64,000 nt of DNA, from positions 1 through 64,000 of the forward strand of contig CAKUKI010000003.1 of NCBI GenBank assembly GCA_934662565.1. The letters run 5' to 3'. The stretch comes from an uncultured Elusimicrobiales bacterium. GTDB lineage: Bacteria; Elusimicrobiota; Elusimicrobia; Elusimicrobiales; Elusimicrobiaceae. The position numbers and the translations under genes were made by a program. Below the pieces are notes generated by a model. It was not told the DNA's origin and searched no databases. It saw nothing but the letters and a program-made list of their open reading frames with translations. Of this stretch, positions 1 to 8,914 are shown piece after piece. Every line of letters starts with the position of its first letter. Positions within the stretch are counted from its first letter, which is position 1.

Positions 1-77
1 AAGCAGTTTGCCTGCTTTCCCACAAAATTAAAACCCCGCTTGCGCGGGGTCTTAAATTTTGGTAGGAATAGGATTCG
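1..77. repeat. Direct-repeat copy 1 (tRNA-Tyr 3' fragment plus terminator)
   Basis: Bases 1-77 are identical to 196-272. The repeat contains a GC-rich hairpin (CCCCGC at 34-39, GCGGGG at 44-49) and the last 17 tRNA-Tyr bases (61-77), but the rest of the tRNA is missing here. The copy may continue to the left of the window. It looks like a remnant of a tandem duplication or of an integration event at the tRNA 3' end. Confidence 0.9.
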
Positions 78-195
78 CCTTCCGGTAAAATTCCTGACGG
101 AATTTTCCTGCAGGCCGGGCTCGCGGTTTTTGCCTTTCGGGGTGGTGCCCCTCAAACAAAAACAACGCTCCGCCTTTCTCATCCTAACGCAGGCA

Positions 196-272
196 AAGCA
201 GTTTGCCTGCTTTCCCACAAAATTAAAACCCCGCTTGCGCGGGGTCTTAAATTTTGGTAGGAATAGGATTCG
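196..272. repeat. Direct-repeat copy 2 (intact tRNA-Tyr end)
   Basis: Second copy of the 77-bp exact repeat at 1-77. Here it overlaps the 3' end of the complete tRNA-Tyr gene and its terminator. The 118 bases between the copies hold an 8-bp hairpin (87-94 with 99-106) and, overlapping the start of copy 2, a 9-bp hairpin (GCAGGCAAA / TTTGCCTGC, about 189-210), but no gene that I can support. Confidence 0.9.
221..249 (-). terminator. tRNA-Tyr terminator
   Basis: On the minus strand CCCCGC (244-239) pairs with GCGGGG (234-229) around a four-base loop and is followed by TTTTAATT. It lies just downstream of tRNA-Tyr. The same hairpin is duplicated at 34-49. Confidence 0.85.
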
Positions 273-338
273 AACCTATGTAGGGCGTAGCCCGACGGTT
301 TTACAGACCGTTGCTTTTGACCGCTCAGCCATCCTACC
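255..338 (-). tRNA. tRNA-Tyr (anticodon GTA)
   Basis: The minus strand folds into a class II tRNA. The acceptor stem is GGTAGGA (338-332) with TCCTACC (262-256), the discriminator is A (255), the anticodon loop is CTGTAAA with anticodon GTA, and there is a long variable arm before the T arm (GGTTCGAATCC). The 3' CCA is not encoded. A terminator follows at 249-221 and an extended -10 box lies upstream at 378-386. The 3' end is partly duplicated at 61-77. Confidence 0.96.
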
Positions 339-377
339 GAACAAATTATTACTTTACTTAAACAACTAGGTAAATAT

Positions 378-386
378 ATTATAGCA
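378..386 (-). promoter_or_regulatory. Extended -10 promoter of tRNA-Tyr
   Basis: The minus strand reads TGCTATAAT at 386-378, a perfect extended -10 box about 40 bases before the tRNA 5' end. The same TGCTATAAT string is used upstream of rplM (25685-25693), so it seems a favoured strong promoter in this genome. Confidence 0.65.
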
Positions 387-434
387 AAAAAAATTAAAAG
401 TGTCTGCTTCGGTTTGATATTTTTTCTTCCTAGA

Positions 435-465
435 GGGGATGAACCTATAAATGCGGTTTATCCCC
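435..465 (+). other. Hairpin in the mutS leader
   Basis: GGGGATGAACC (435-445) pairs with GGTTTATCCCC (455-465), 11 bp including one G-U, around a nine-base loop, 27 bases before mutS. There is no T run, so it is not a clear terminator. It could be a leader hairpin; the function is unknown. Confidence 0.5.
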
Positions 466-491
466 GCGCCGGAAATTGCTAAAATAGGGGT

Positions 492-3056
492 ATGCAAAAT
501 CCGGCAACTACCCCACTCATGAAGCAATATACCGAGATTAAACAAAAAAATCCGGGCGTTATTTTATTTTTCCGCCTAGGGGATTTTTATGAAATGTTCG
601 GTGATGAAGCGCGCGAAGTAAGCGCATTACTGGGCCTTACGCTTACGGCCCGCCACGGCGTGCCTATGTGCGGTATCCCGTATCATGCGGCCAATAACTA
701 CATTGTGCGCTTATTAAAAGCCGGTAAAAAAATTGCCATTTGCGAACAAGTAGGCACCCCCAGTGCCAATAATACCAAACTTTTTGAACGCAAAGTCATC
801 CGCGTGATTACGCCGGGGACCGTAATGGAAGACACCCTGTTGGACGCAAACCAATCCAACTATTTGGTGTTTGTAATGGTACACAAAAAAGGCTGGGCCT
901 TGGCGTGTGTGGACGTTTCTACCGGCGAGTTTTGGGTGACTCAAAACGACAAAGACCCCGCTTTAATGAATTTAGCCGCGGCCTTGGCTTCTATTAATCC
1001 GGCCGAAATTGCGGGGGATGCGGCTTCCTTAAAAGATTTACAGGCTAAAGTAGTTATTCCCAGCGGTTTTGGGCTTACCGTGCGCCCCGCGTTTGACGGG
1101 GATTATACATTGCCGGAAAATTGGCCGGCCCTCGGCGCGTGGGAAGGCAAGCGCGCGGCGCTGGCCTGTGCGTTGCAAATTATGCGCTATGTCAATGTGA
1201 CGGAGCCTAGTTTTAAGCAAACGCTCGTTCCCAGCTATCGGGAACTGAAAGATAATTTAATTATAGACGAAAACGCCGTCACCGCGCTAGAGCTGGTCAA
1301 AAGTCAGGAAGGCACCCGCAAAGGCAGTTTATGGGATTTGTTGGACCGTACTCAAACTTCCGGCGGCAGCCGCACCTTAAAAGAATGGATTTTGCACCCG
1401 CTGATGGACGTGGCGGATATTACCCGCCGCCAAGACTGCGTGGAAGGTTTTGTAAAAGGGCAGGAGGCCAGCGCGGGATTACTGGCTATTCTTAAAAATA
1501 TATCCGACGTGGAGCGCATAGCCACCCGCACGGCCACCGGCACGGCTTCCCCGCGGGATTTATCCGGCTTGCGCCGCTCTTTACTGAACGCAGAGCCGCT
1601 TAAAAACTGGTTTGAAAAATTCCCCGCCGTGGCCCCGCATTTAACACACCGTTTTGCAACTTTATATACGGATTTGGAAGCTATGTCCCGCTTGTTATAC
1701 AGCGCCATTAACGAGGACCCGCCCCTGCGTATTTCCGACGGAAACATCATCCGCGAAGGCTACAACGCGGAACTGGACGAGCTGCGTTCTTTGCGCCACA
1801 ACGGCGGCAAAACTATGGAAGAAATCTGCGCCCGCGAACGCGAAAAAACGGGTATTTCGTCCATGAAAGTAGGCTTTAATTCCGTTTTTGGTTATTATTT
1901 TGAAGTGACCAAAATGCATATAGCCAAAGTGCCGTATAATTATGTGCGCAAACAAACTTTAACCAATGCGGAACGCTACATTACCGAAGAATTAAAAGCC
2001 TTAGAAAATAAAATTTTGAACGCGGAGCAAAAAATCCTGCGCTTGGAATCGGCCCTGTTTGACGAAGTACGCAAAACCTTGGCCCTCAAGACGGACGCGC
2101 TCAAACAATTTGCCCGCTTGGTGGCTGAACTGGATGTTTACCTTTCTTTGGCGCAAAGTGCTATTGCATACCGCTATGTCCGGCCGGTGGTGGACCAATC
2201 TTCCCGCCTGTTTTATAAAGGGGGGCGTCACCCTATGGTGGAACACCGTTTGCCGTCCGGCAGTTTTGTGCCGAACGATTTGGACGCGGATTCCACCCAA
2301 ACCCAAATTATGCTCATTACCGGCCCCAATATGGGCGGCAAGAGTGTGTTTCTCAAACAAACCGCCATTTTGGTTATTTTGGCCCAAATGGGGGCGTTTG
2401 TGCCGGCGCAGGAAGCTACCGTGGGGATTGTGGACCGTATTATGACCCGCATTGGCGCGCATGACGCGCTTTCCCGCGGCAACTCTACCTTTATGGTGGA
2501 AATGAACGAAACGGCACATATTTTGGCCTCTATGACTCCGCGCAGTTTGATTTTATTGGACGAAGTCGGCCGCGGAACATCCACTTTTGACGGTATTTCT
2601 ATTGCGTGGGCCATTGTGGAGTATTTGTATAAGCCCAGCGGCGGCCCCAAGGTGCTGTTTGCCACGCATTATTTTGAACTGACCGATTTAGCCAATAAAT
2701 ACCCGGCGGTTCAAAATTACCATGTGCAGGCGCAGGAGTATAAAGACGAATCCGGCCAAAGCAAACTGGCGTTTTTGTACCGCATATTGCCCGGCGCGGC
2801 AGACCAATCGTACGGGATTCACGTGGCCGAAATTGCGGGGTTGCCGGCGGCTTGCACGTTGCGGGCGCGTAAAGTGCTAAAAGATTTGGAAGCCAAAAAA
2901 GGCGGCACCAAAATTTCCGTCAAAGAAAAAGATATGGTCAAAGATTTGTTTTCTTCCCCCATTGTGGAAGAAATCAAAATGGCGGATACGGACCAACTGA
3001 CCCCGTTGGCCGCTTTACAGTTAATTTGCGAATGGAAAAAGAGGATTAATGAGTAA
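492..3056 (+). CDS. mutS: DNA mismatch repair protein MutS
   Basis: MutS recognises base mismatches and small loops in new DNA and recruits MutL. The 854-residue length is typical of MutS1. The N-terminal mismatch-reading motif F-Y-E is at residues 32-34 (GDFYEMF). The C-terminal ABC-type ATPase carries Walker A TGPNMGGKS (about 610-618) and Walker B LILLDEVGRGT (about 686), followed by the ATHYFEL switch region. The start ATG follows AGGGGT. The gene overlaps mutL by 8 bases, so the two partner proteins are translationally coupled, a common arrangement for this pair. Nothing looks degraded. The identification is very secure. Confidence 0.98.
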   Translation: MQNPATTPLMKQYTEIKQKNPGVILFFRLGDFYEMFGDEAREVSALLGLTLTARHGVPMCGIPYHAANNYIVRLLKAGKKIAICEQVGTPSANNTKLFERKVIRVITPGTVMEDTLLDANQSNYLVFVMVHKKGWALACVDVSTGEFWVTQNDKDPALMNLAAALASINPAEIAGDAASLKDLQAKVVIPSGFGLTVRPAFDGDYTLPENWPALGAWEGKRAALACALQIMRYVNVTEPSFKQTLVPSYRELKDNLIIDENAVTALELVKSQEGTRKGSLWDLLDRTQTSGGSRTLKEWILHPLMDVADITRRQDCVEGFVKGQEASAGLLAILKNISDVERIATRTATGTASPRDLSGLRRSLLNAEPLKNWFEKFPAVAPHLTHRFATLYTDLEAMSRLLYSAINEDPPLRISDGNIIREGYNAELDELRSLRHNGGKTMEEICAREREKTGISSMKVGFNSVFGYYFEVTKMHIAKVPYNYVRKQTLTNAERYITEELKALENKILNAEQKILRLESALFDEVRKTLALKTDALKQFARLVAELDVYLSLAQSAIAYRYVRPVVDQSSRLFYKGGRHPMVEHRLPSGSFVPNDLDADSTQTQIMLITGPNMGGKSVFLKQTAILVILAQMGAFVPAQEATVGIVDRIMTRIGAHDALSRGNSTFMVEMNETAHILASMTPRSLILLDEVGRGTSTFDGISIAWAIVEYLYKPSGGPKVLFATHYFELTDLANKYPAVQNYHVQAQEYKDESGQSKLAFLYRILPGAADQSYGIHVAEIAGLPAACTLRARKVLKDLEAKKGGTKISVKEKDMVKDLFSSPIVEEIKMADTDQLTPLAALQLICEWKKRINE

Positions 3057-4896
3057 AATTACCGTTTTAGACCCGTCCACCGCCAGTAAAATAGCCGCGG
3101 GGGAAGTAATAGAGCGCCCCGCCGGTGTGCTTAAAGAGCTGCTGGAAAACGCCGTAGATGCCGGCGCCACCGCCATTAATATAGATATTGAGGGCGCAGG
3201 TAAAGAACTCATCCGCATTAACGATAACGGCTGCGGTATGGACGAACAGGATTTGGAATTAAGCGTGCGCCGCCATGCCACCAGTAAAATCTGCTCGTTT
3301 GAAGATTTATCCCATTTGCACACGTTCGGCTTTCGCGGGGAAGCGTTGTTTTCCGTGGCGGCGGTATCACGCATGAGTATTAGCAGTTGTACCGCGGATG
3401 GACAAGGGCACCGCTTGGAACTTGCCGGCGGGGAAATTATTTGCCGCGCTCCGGCTCCGGCCGTGCAGGGCACCACAGTAGAAATACGCGATTTATTTTT
3501 TAACACCCCCGCGCGGCGCAAATTCTTAAAAAGTGATTCGTACGAGCGCGCTTGCCTGTTAAAAGTAGTGGAAGAAAGCGCCCTAGCCAACTGGCAAGTG
3601 GGCTATCGGGTGCGTATAGGCGGGCGGGAAGTGTATAATTTACCGGCCCAAACAGGCCCGCAAGAAGCGGCCGTACGCGCCCGCGCACGGGAAATTTTAG
3701 GCGGACCGGTGACGGAAAGTCTGGTTTATAAAAAATTTGATGATAGTGGCTTACAGTTGTTTCTTACCCCGCCGGATAAATTGGTGGCGGTGCGGGATTT
3801 CCAAATGATATTTATTAACCGCCGCCCGATAGAATCCAAAACCATTCAGCAGGCTATTTACAAGGCGTTGCAAAACGTCCGCCCCAAAGACCGCCACCCG
3901 GCGTTTTTGGTGTACCTGACGTTGGAGCCGGGGGAATTTGATGTAAACATTCATCCGCAAAAGCGGGAAGTGCGGTTTGTGGATGAAAGTAAGGTTTTCG
4001 GGTTGATTCTAAACAGCGCGGGGGAAACCGCCTTCGGCAACGCGCGCCCTGTGGTGGCGGCTCCGGTAGTGCCTCCGGTGGATTTATCGTTATCTGCGCA
4101 ACCGGCCGCCCAACGGCTCTTTCAGCCCAAATTGGCTCCGGCCACTCCGCCCGTTGCGCCGCAACCCCCGCAAGAGCCGCAGGCAACCAATGTGCAGGAT
4201 ATTTTTAAGCCGGCCGAACCCCCGCGCTTTATGGTGCGGGAAACCGAAGACCCCGTGGCCTATGAGGCCCGCCGCCCGGAGCCGGAACCGCTCCCCGTGC
4301 CCGCAGAACCGGCTTGGTATGTGGGGCCGTACCATTATTTTGGCCAGCTCCAACGCAGTTATTTACTGTTTGAAAACCCCGAAGGCTTGGTGCTGATAGA
4401 CCAGCATGCCGCCCAAGAGCGTGTTTTGTTTGAAAAATATATGGACGCTTTTGAAAAACGCGACGTTAAAGTGCAGGAGCTGCTGTTCCCTATTCAGGTG
4501 GACTTAACCCCCAGTAATGCCGAAAGCCTGATGAGCTGGGCCCCCTGGCTCAAAACGGCCGGATTTGAAATTTCCCGCTTTGCCCCGCGCACGGTGCAAG
4601 TTAAAACCATGCCTTATGTGGTGCGGTTTAAGGAAGACGATATGAAGCGTTTTGTGGAATCACTGGCGGCCATAGTGGGGGACCCTGCCAAATCTACCGA
4701 AACCCTCAAACGCAAAATGGTAGCCATGTTGGCCTGTAAAAAAGCGGTCAAAGCGCATGATGCCATGACGGCAGCCGAGGCCGAGGCGCTGCTTGAAAAT
4801 ATGAAAAAATGCAAAGACGGTATGCACTGCCCGCACGGGCGCGCATGCGTGGCCCAATTGCATATCCGTGATATCGGCAAGCTGTTTGGCCGTTAA
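3049..4896 (+). CDS. mutL: DNA mismatch repair protein MutL (endonuclease type)
   Basis: MutL links mismatch recognition by MutS to strand removal. The N-terminal GHKL ATPase shows ENAVDAGA (about 33), NDNGCGM and GFRGEAL (about 94). A proline-rich linker spans about residues 330-410. The C-terminal domain has the metal-binding endonuclease motif DQHAAQERVLFE (about 451-462, matching DQHAX2EX4E), an ACKKAVKA stretch and CPHGR (about 595). The protein should therefore nick DNA itself, as expected in a bacterium where no mutH is seen. It starts inside the end of mutS (8-base overlap) and is followed by a terminator at 4915. Confidence 0.97.
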   Translation: MSKITVLDPSTASKIAAGEVIERPAGVLKELLENAVDAGATAINIDIEGAGKELIRINDNGCGMDEQDLELSVRRHATSKICSFEDLSHLHTFGFRGEALFSVAAVSRMSISSCTADGQGHRLELAGGEIICRAPAPAVQGTTVEIRDLFFNTPARRKFLKSDSYERACLLKVVEESALANWQVGYRVRIGGREVYNLPAQTGPQEAAVRARAREILGGPVTESLVYKKFDDSGLQLFLTPPDKLVAVRDFQMIFINRRPIESKTIQQAIYKALQNVRPKDRHPAFLVYLTLEPGEFDVNIHPQKREVRFVDESKVFGLILNSAGETAFGNARPVVAAPVVPPVDLSLSAQPAAQRLFQPKLAPATPPVAPQPPQEPQATNVQDIFKPAEPPRFMVRETEDPVAYEARRPEPEPLPVPAEPAWYVGPYHYFGQLQRSYLLFENPEGLVLIDQHAAQERVLFEKYMDAFEKRDVKVQELLFPIQVDLTPSNAESLMSWAPWLKTAGFEISRFAPRTVQVKTMPYVVRFKEDDMKRFVESLAAIVGDPAKSTETLKRKMVAMLACKKAVKAHDAMTAAEAEALLENMKKCKDGMHCPHGRACVAQLHIRDIGKLFGR

Positions 4897-4914
4897 ACGC
4901 TATTTTACCGCCCC

Positions 4915-4936
4915 AAAGCCCAACGGGGCTTTTTTA
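4915..4936 (+). terminator. mutSL terminator
   Basis: AAAGCCC (4915-4921) pairs with GGGCTTT (4926-4932) around AACG, followed by a T run. It lies 19 bases after the mutL stop and ends the mutS-mutL operon. Confidence 0.85.
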
Positions 4937-5003
4937 AGTCCGGCTACTTTATTTTCTGCCTAAAAAAAGGTATCCTTTTATATATATTCCTATTGGAGGG
5001 ACT

Positions 5004-5537
5004 ATGTCTGATATTCCGGTTTTGGAACGTGTTTTATTTTCGCAGGAACAATTAACTAAAAGAGCAGAAGAATTGGGCCGTCAAATCTCGGCCGATTACC
5101 GCGGCAAACAACCGTTGTTTGTGGGTATTTTGCGCGGGTGCATTCTGTTTTATTCCGATTTAATGAAAAATATTAGCGTAGATTGCAATATGGATTTTAT
5201 GTGCCTGTCTTCTTATGCGGGCGGCACCGCCACCACCGGCCAAGTGCGCACCATGTTGGATTTGCGCGAAAGCATTAAAGGCCGCCATGTGGTAATTGTG
5301 GAAGATATTGTAGATACGGGCCTGACGCTGGATTATTTGTTGGGCAACTTGAAAAACCGCGGCGCGGCCAGTATAGAAATTTGCTGCTTACTGGATAAGC
5401 CTTGCAACCGCAGAGCGGAAGTACACCCCAAATATGTGGGGTTCACCGTCGGTGATGAGTTTGTTATCGGCTACGGGTTGGATTATAACGAACTGTACCG
5501 CAACTTGCCGTATATTGGAGTATTTAAGAAACAATGA
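5004..5537 (+). CDS. hpt: Hypoxanthine phosphoribosyltransferase
   Basis: Transfers phosphoribose from PRPP to hypoxanthine or guanine, salvaging purines to IMP or GMP in the cytoplasm. The 177 residues match the family. The PRPP-binding loop VVIVEDIVDTGLTL (about 97-110) is intact, and GILRGCILF near residue 43 fits the first substrate loop. The ATG follows GGAGGG at good spacing. The stop overlaps the ftsH start (ATGA), the hpt-ftsH pairing also seen in many other bacteria. Exact base preference cannot be read from the sequence. Confidence 0.96.
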   Translation: MSDIPVLERVLFSQEQLTKRAEELGRQISADYRGKQPLFVGILRGCILFYSDLMKNISVDCNMDFMCLSSYAGGTATTGQVRTMLDLRESIKGRHVVIVEDIVDTGLTLDYLLGNLKNRGAASIEICCLLDKPCNRRAEVHPKYVGFTVGDEFVIGYGLDYNELYRNLPYIGVFKKQ

Positions 5538-7483
5538 AGAACAAAAACGTGAGCAACCGCAGGATAGTGTCCGTCGGCCAAATTTTGGTATGGGTGGTTA
5601 TTTTTGCCGCGGCGGTTTTCTTTTTTAATAATCCGGATTCTAAACCGGCTGTGTTGGATTATTCCGACTTTAAGCAAAAGGTGTCCGTGGGCGAAGTGTC
5701 CGATTTGACTGTTGCCTCCGGCGTGATTAGCGGGTTATATAAAAACGACAAAGGCGAATTTGCCAAATTCAAAACCGTACGCATGGAAGACCCTAAACTG
5801 GTGGAAGAACTTTCCGCCGGAAAAATAAAATTTAAGGCGGAGCAGGACAACAGCTGGATAGGAAATATCCTGTTTAATCTCATGTGGATTGTGTTGCTCA
5901 TTGGTTTTTGGTGGTTTGTGTTTATCCGCCCGCAGCGCAGTGACGGCAAAAGTGCCATGAACTTTGCGCGCAGCAAAGCCAAAATGCAGGACCCGTCCAA
6001 GCAATCCGTCACGTTTAAGGATGTGGCCGGATGCGAAGAAGCCAAAGAAGAATTGGAAGACGTTATCAAATTCTTAAAAAACCCTAAAAAATTCCAAAAA
6101 TTAGGCGGTAAATTGCCCAAAGGCGTGCTTTTATACGGCGCACCGGGGACGGGTAAAACCCTGCTGGCTAAAGCCGTGGCGGGGGAAGCGGGCGTGGCGT
6201 TCTTTTCCGCCTCTGCCTCTGAATTTGTGGAAATGTTTGTCGGTGTCGGCGCGGCGCGTGTGCGTGATTTGTTTGACCAAGCCAAAAAGAACTCTCCGGC
6301 TATTATTTTTATTGATGAATTGGATGCCGTGGGCCGCCGCCGCTTTGCCGGTATCGGCGGGGGGCATGACGAACGCGAACAAACCCTCAACCAATTGTTA
6401 ATTGAACTGGACGGTTTTGAAAGCAAACAAGGCATTATTTTAATGGCTTCCACCAACCGTCCGGATGTGTTGGACCCCGCGTTAATCCGCCCCGGCCGTT
6501 TTGACCGCCACATTTCCGTACCTGCGCCGGACTTGAAAGGGCGCGAAGAAATTTTGGCCGTTCACGCTAAAAAAGTAAAATTAGCGCCGGAAGTAGATTT
6601 GAAAACGGTAGCCAAAGGCACCCCCGGTTTTGTAGGGGCCGATTTGGCTAACGTCATTAACGAGGCCGCCATTTTGGCCGCCCGCGCCGATAAAGAGGCC
6701 GTAAGCACGGCCGATTTGGACGAAGCCGTGGAGCGCGTAATTGCGGGGCCGCAAAAAAAGAGCCGCATTATCTCCCAAAAAGAACAGCACATTATTGCCG
6801 CGCACGAATGCGGGCATACCATTGTGGCGCGTTTAACCAATCATTCCGACCCGGTGCATAAAGTGACCATTATTCCCCGCGGGCAAGCGTTGGGGTATAC
6901 GCTACAACTGCCGTTGGAAGATAAATTTTTAACCAGCAAATCCGAAATTTTAGATAAGATTTGCATTTTACTGGCCGGCCGCGCCGCGGAACAAATTGTA
7001 TTTGGGGAAATTACCTCCGGCGCCAGTGACGACCTGAACAAAGCCACGGCCTATGCGCGCAAAATGGTGGTGGAACTGGGTATGAGTGACAAAATCGGCC
7101 CGATTGCCTTGCCCAACGGAGATGATAGCGAAGTATTCTTGGGGCGTGATTTATCCCGCCATAAAACCTATTCCGAGGAATTAGCGCGCAACATTGATGC
7201 GGAAATTGTGGATTTAATGAAATCTTCTTACGAACGGGCGCAGGAAATTATTTTAACCAACCGCGCCGCGTTTGATGTACTGGTGAAAACCCTGCTTGAA
7301 AAAGAAGTGGTGGAAGCCAACGAAATTGATGCTATTTTGGGCTTGAAACCCGCCGCGCAAGAAACCCCCGCCCCTACGGGTGCGGAGGGCGCGCCCAAGC
7401 CCGCGCAAGAAGCCGCCCAAGAACAACAACCGAAGGCGCCGAAGGCCGAACGGCCGGAGGCTAAACAGGCGGAATTGTTCTAG
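5534..7483 (+). CDS. ftsH: ATP-dependent zinc metalloprotease FtsH
   Basis: Membrane-anchored AAA+ protease that degrades unstable or misassembled membrane and cytosolic proteins. Two membrane segments (about residues 14-32 and 111-130) flank a small periplasmic domain. The AAA module has Walker A GAPGTGKT (about 202), Walker B IIFIDELDAVG and the arginine-finger region RPGRFDRH. The zinc site is HECGH (about 424). The C-terminal tail is rich in A, P, E and Q and probably flexible. It overlaps hpt by 4 bases. The 649-residue length is normal. Confidence 0.98.
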   Translation: MKNKNVSNRRIVSVGQILVWVVIFAAAVFFFNNPDSKPAVLDYSDFKQKVSVGEVSDLTVASGVISGLYKNDKGEFAKFKTVRMEDPKLVEELSAGKIKFKAEQDNSWIGNILFNLMWIVLLIGFWWFVFIRPQRSDGKSAMNFARSKAKMQDPSKQSVTFKDVAGCEEAKEELEDVIKFLKNPKKFQKLGGKLPKGVLLYGAPGTGKTLLAKAVAGEAGVAFFSASASEFVEMFVGVGAARVRDLFDQAKKNSPAIIFIDELDAVGRRRFAGIGGGHDEREQTLNQLLIELDGFESKQGIILMASTNRPDVLDPALIRPGRFDRHISVPAPDLKGREEILAVHAKKVKLAPEVDLKTVAKGTPGFVGADLANVINEAAILAARADKEAVSTADLDEAVERVIAGPQKKSRIISQKEQHIIAAHECGHTIVARLTNHSDPVHKVTIIPRGQALGYTLQLPLEDKFLTSKSEILDKICILLAGRAAEQIVFGEITSGASDDLNKATAYARKMVVELGMSDKIGPIALPNGDDSEVFLGRDLSRHKTYSEELARNIDAEIVDLMKSSYERAQEIILTNRAAFDVLVKTLLEKEVVEANEIDAILGLKPAAQETPAPTGAEGAPKPAQEAAQEQQPKAPKAERPEAKQAELF

Positions 7484-7561
7484 TTCTGGCAACCTGCGCA
7501 AGCGGGGCAATTACGCAGCGGACGCCGTTGTTTTAGCCTCCGCGCGAAGGACTTATATTCT

Positions 7562-8914
7562 ATGGGAAAATACTTCGGAACAGACGGAATACGCGCCGTT
7601 GCGGGCACGTTTCCGTTGACGGACGAGTTTATTGAAAAATTGGGTTGGTGCGCTTTGGACGAGCTTAAAAAAAGCGCACAAGCCCACGGACTTAAAAACC
7701 AAGTAATTATCGCGCAGGACTCGCGCGCTTCCGGCCCGGCCATTTTGGCGGCCTTGCAAAAAGGGATTCGCGCCGCGGGCGTAAATGTGGTTAGTATCGG
7801 GGTGGCTCCCACTCCGGCCGTGGCCAACATTGTGCGCCAAACGGGCAGTTTGTGCGGTATAGTTATTTCCGCCAGCCATAATCCGGCGGAATTTAACGGT
7901 ATTAAATTTTTTACCAATCACGGCTCCAAACTGCCGGAAACCATGGAAGCCGCCATTGAAACCCGCATAGACGGCTGCTCTGCCGTGCCTGCCCCCTGTG
8001 CGGACTATTGCGAAGACTTATCTTTGGTGGAACTCTATAAAAATTTCTTAAAATCCACGGTAGATGCCGCACTCCTCAAAGGCACTAAAGTAGTGCTGGA
8101 CTGCGCCAACGGGGCCAGTTCCCAAATTGCGGTAGATGTTTTTAGCGCACTGGGAATGGAATTAACCGTCACCGGTGCCAAGCCGGACGGCACCAACATC
8201 AATCGGGGCGTGGGGGCCTTACACACCCAGTTTATGCAGAATTTAACCAAGCGCGAGGGCGCATTTGCCGGATTTAGCTTTGACGGCGATGCCGACCGCG
8301 TGATTGCCTCCGACGAACAAGGCCGCCAATTAGACGGGGATAACATTATTGCCTCTTCCGCCCTGTGCCTTAAACAAGAAGGCCGCCTGCACGCCAACAA
8401 AGCGGTGCTAACCATTATGGCCAATTTGGGTTGCATTAATTACCTCAAAGAACACGGCGTGGACGTGGTGCTGACCAAGGTGGGGGACAAATATGTGTCC
8501 GAAGCCATGGAAAAAGAGGACTTGTCTATCGGCGGGGAAACTTCCGGCCATATTATTTTTAGGGAATTTTCCAACACGGGGGACGGGATATTGTCCGCCT
8601 TGCAATTTTTACAATGTGTTAAAAAATCGGGCAAACCGATGAGCTGGTTTTTAGACCAGTGGAAAAAATATCCCAGCCTACTGCGGGCCGTACAGGTAGC
8701 CAGCAAGCCGGCCTTGGAAACGCTGGACGGATTTTTGGCCGGCGTGGCCGCACTGGAAAAGCAAATGAACGGCCGCGGCCGCGTAATTGTGCGCTACAGT
8801 GGTACGGAGCCGAAATTCCGCATTTTGGTAGAAGGGGAAGACGCCACTTTGGTAAGCCATATTGCCGACGAAGTGGAAAAACTCTACCGCGCAAAAACGG
8901 AGGTGCTGGCATGA
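7562..8914 (+). CDS. glmM: Phosphoglucosamine mutase
   Basis: Interconverts glucosamine-6-phosphate and glucosamine-1-phosphate on the way to UDP-GlcNAc for peptidoglycan and outer-membrane glycans. The phosphoserine loop SASHNPAEFNG is near residue 104, the metal loop DGDADR near 241 and the sugar-binding loop GGETSGH near 325. The 450 residues equal the family norm. AAGGAC lies before the ATG. Its stop overlaps the pdxJ start, and glmS (the preceding step of the same pathway) is the next gene but one, so two steps of amino-sugar synthesis are co-expressed. Confidence 0.97.
   Translation: MGKYFGTDGIRAVAGTFPLTDEFIEKLGWCALDELKKSAQAHGLKNQVIIAQDSRASGPAILAALQKGIRAAGVNVVSIGVAPTPAVANIVRQTGSLCGIVISASHNPAEFNGIKFFTNHGSKLPETMEAAIETRIDGCSAVPAPCADYCEDLSLVELYKNFLKSTVDAALLKGTKVVLDCANGASSQIAVDVFSALGMELTVTGAKPDGTNINRGVGALHTQFMQNLTKREGAFAGFSFDGDADRVIASDEQGRQLDGDNIIASSALCLKQEGRLHANKAVLTIMANLGCINYLKEHGVDVVLTKVGDKYVSEAMEKEDLSIGGETSGHIIFREFSNTGDGILSALQFLQCVKKSGKPMSWFLDQWKKYPSLLRAVQVASKPALETLDGFLAGVAALEKQMNGRGRVIVRYSGTEPKFRILVEGEDATLVSHIADEVEKLYRAKTEVLA

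Noticed and set aside
2001..2519. Long minus-strand frame inside mutS
   Set aside because: It is antisense to a conserved ATPase region, has His/Gly/Arg-rich composition typical of shadow frames and no ribosome site.
8659..8910. Possible N-terminal extension of pdxJ
   Set aside because: The added residues are glmM sequence out of frame; the PdxJ N-terminus is at 8911.
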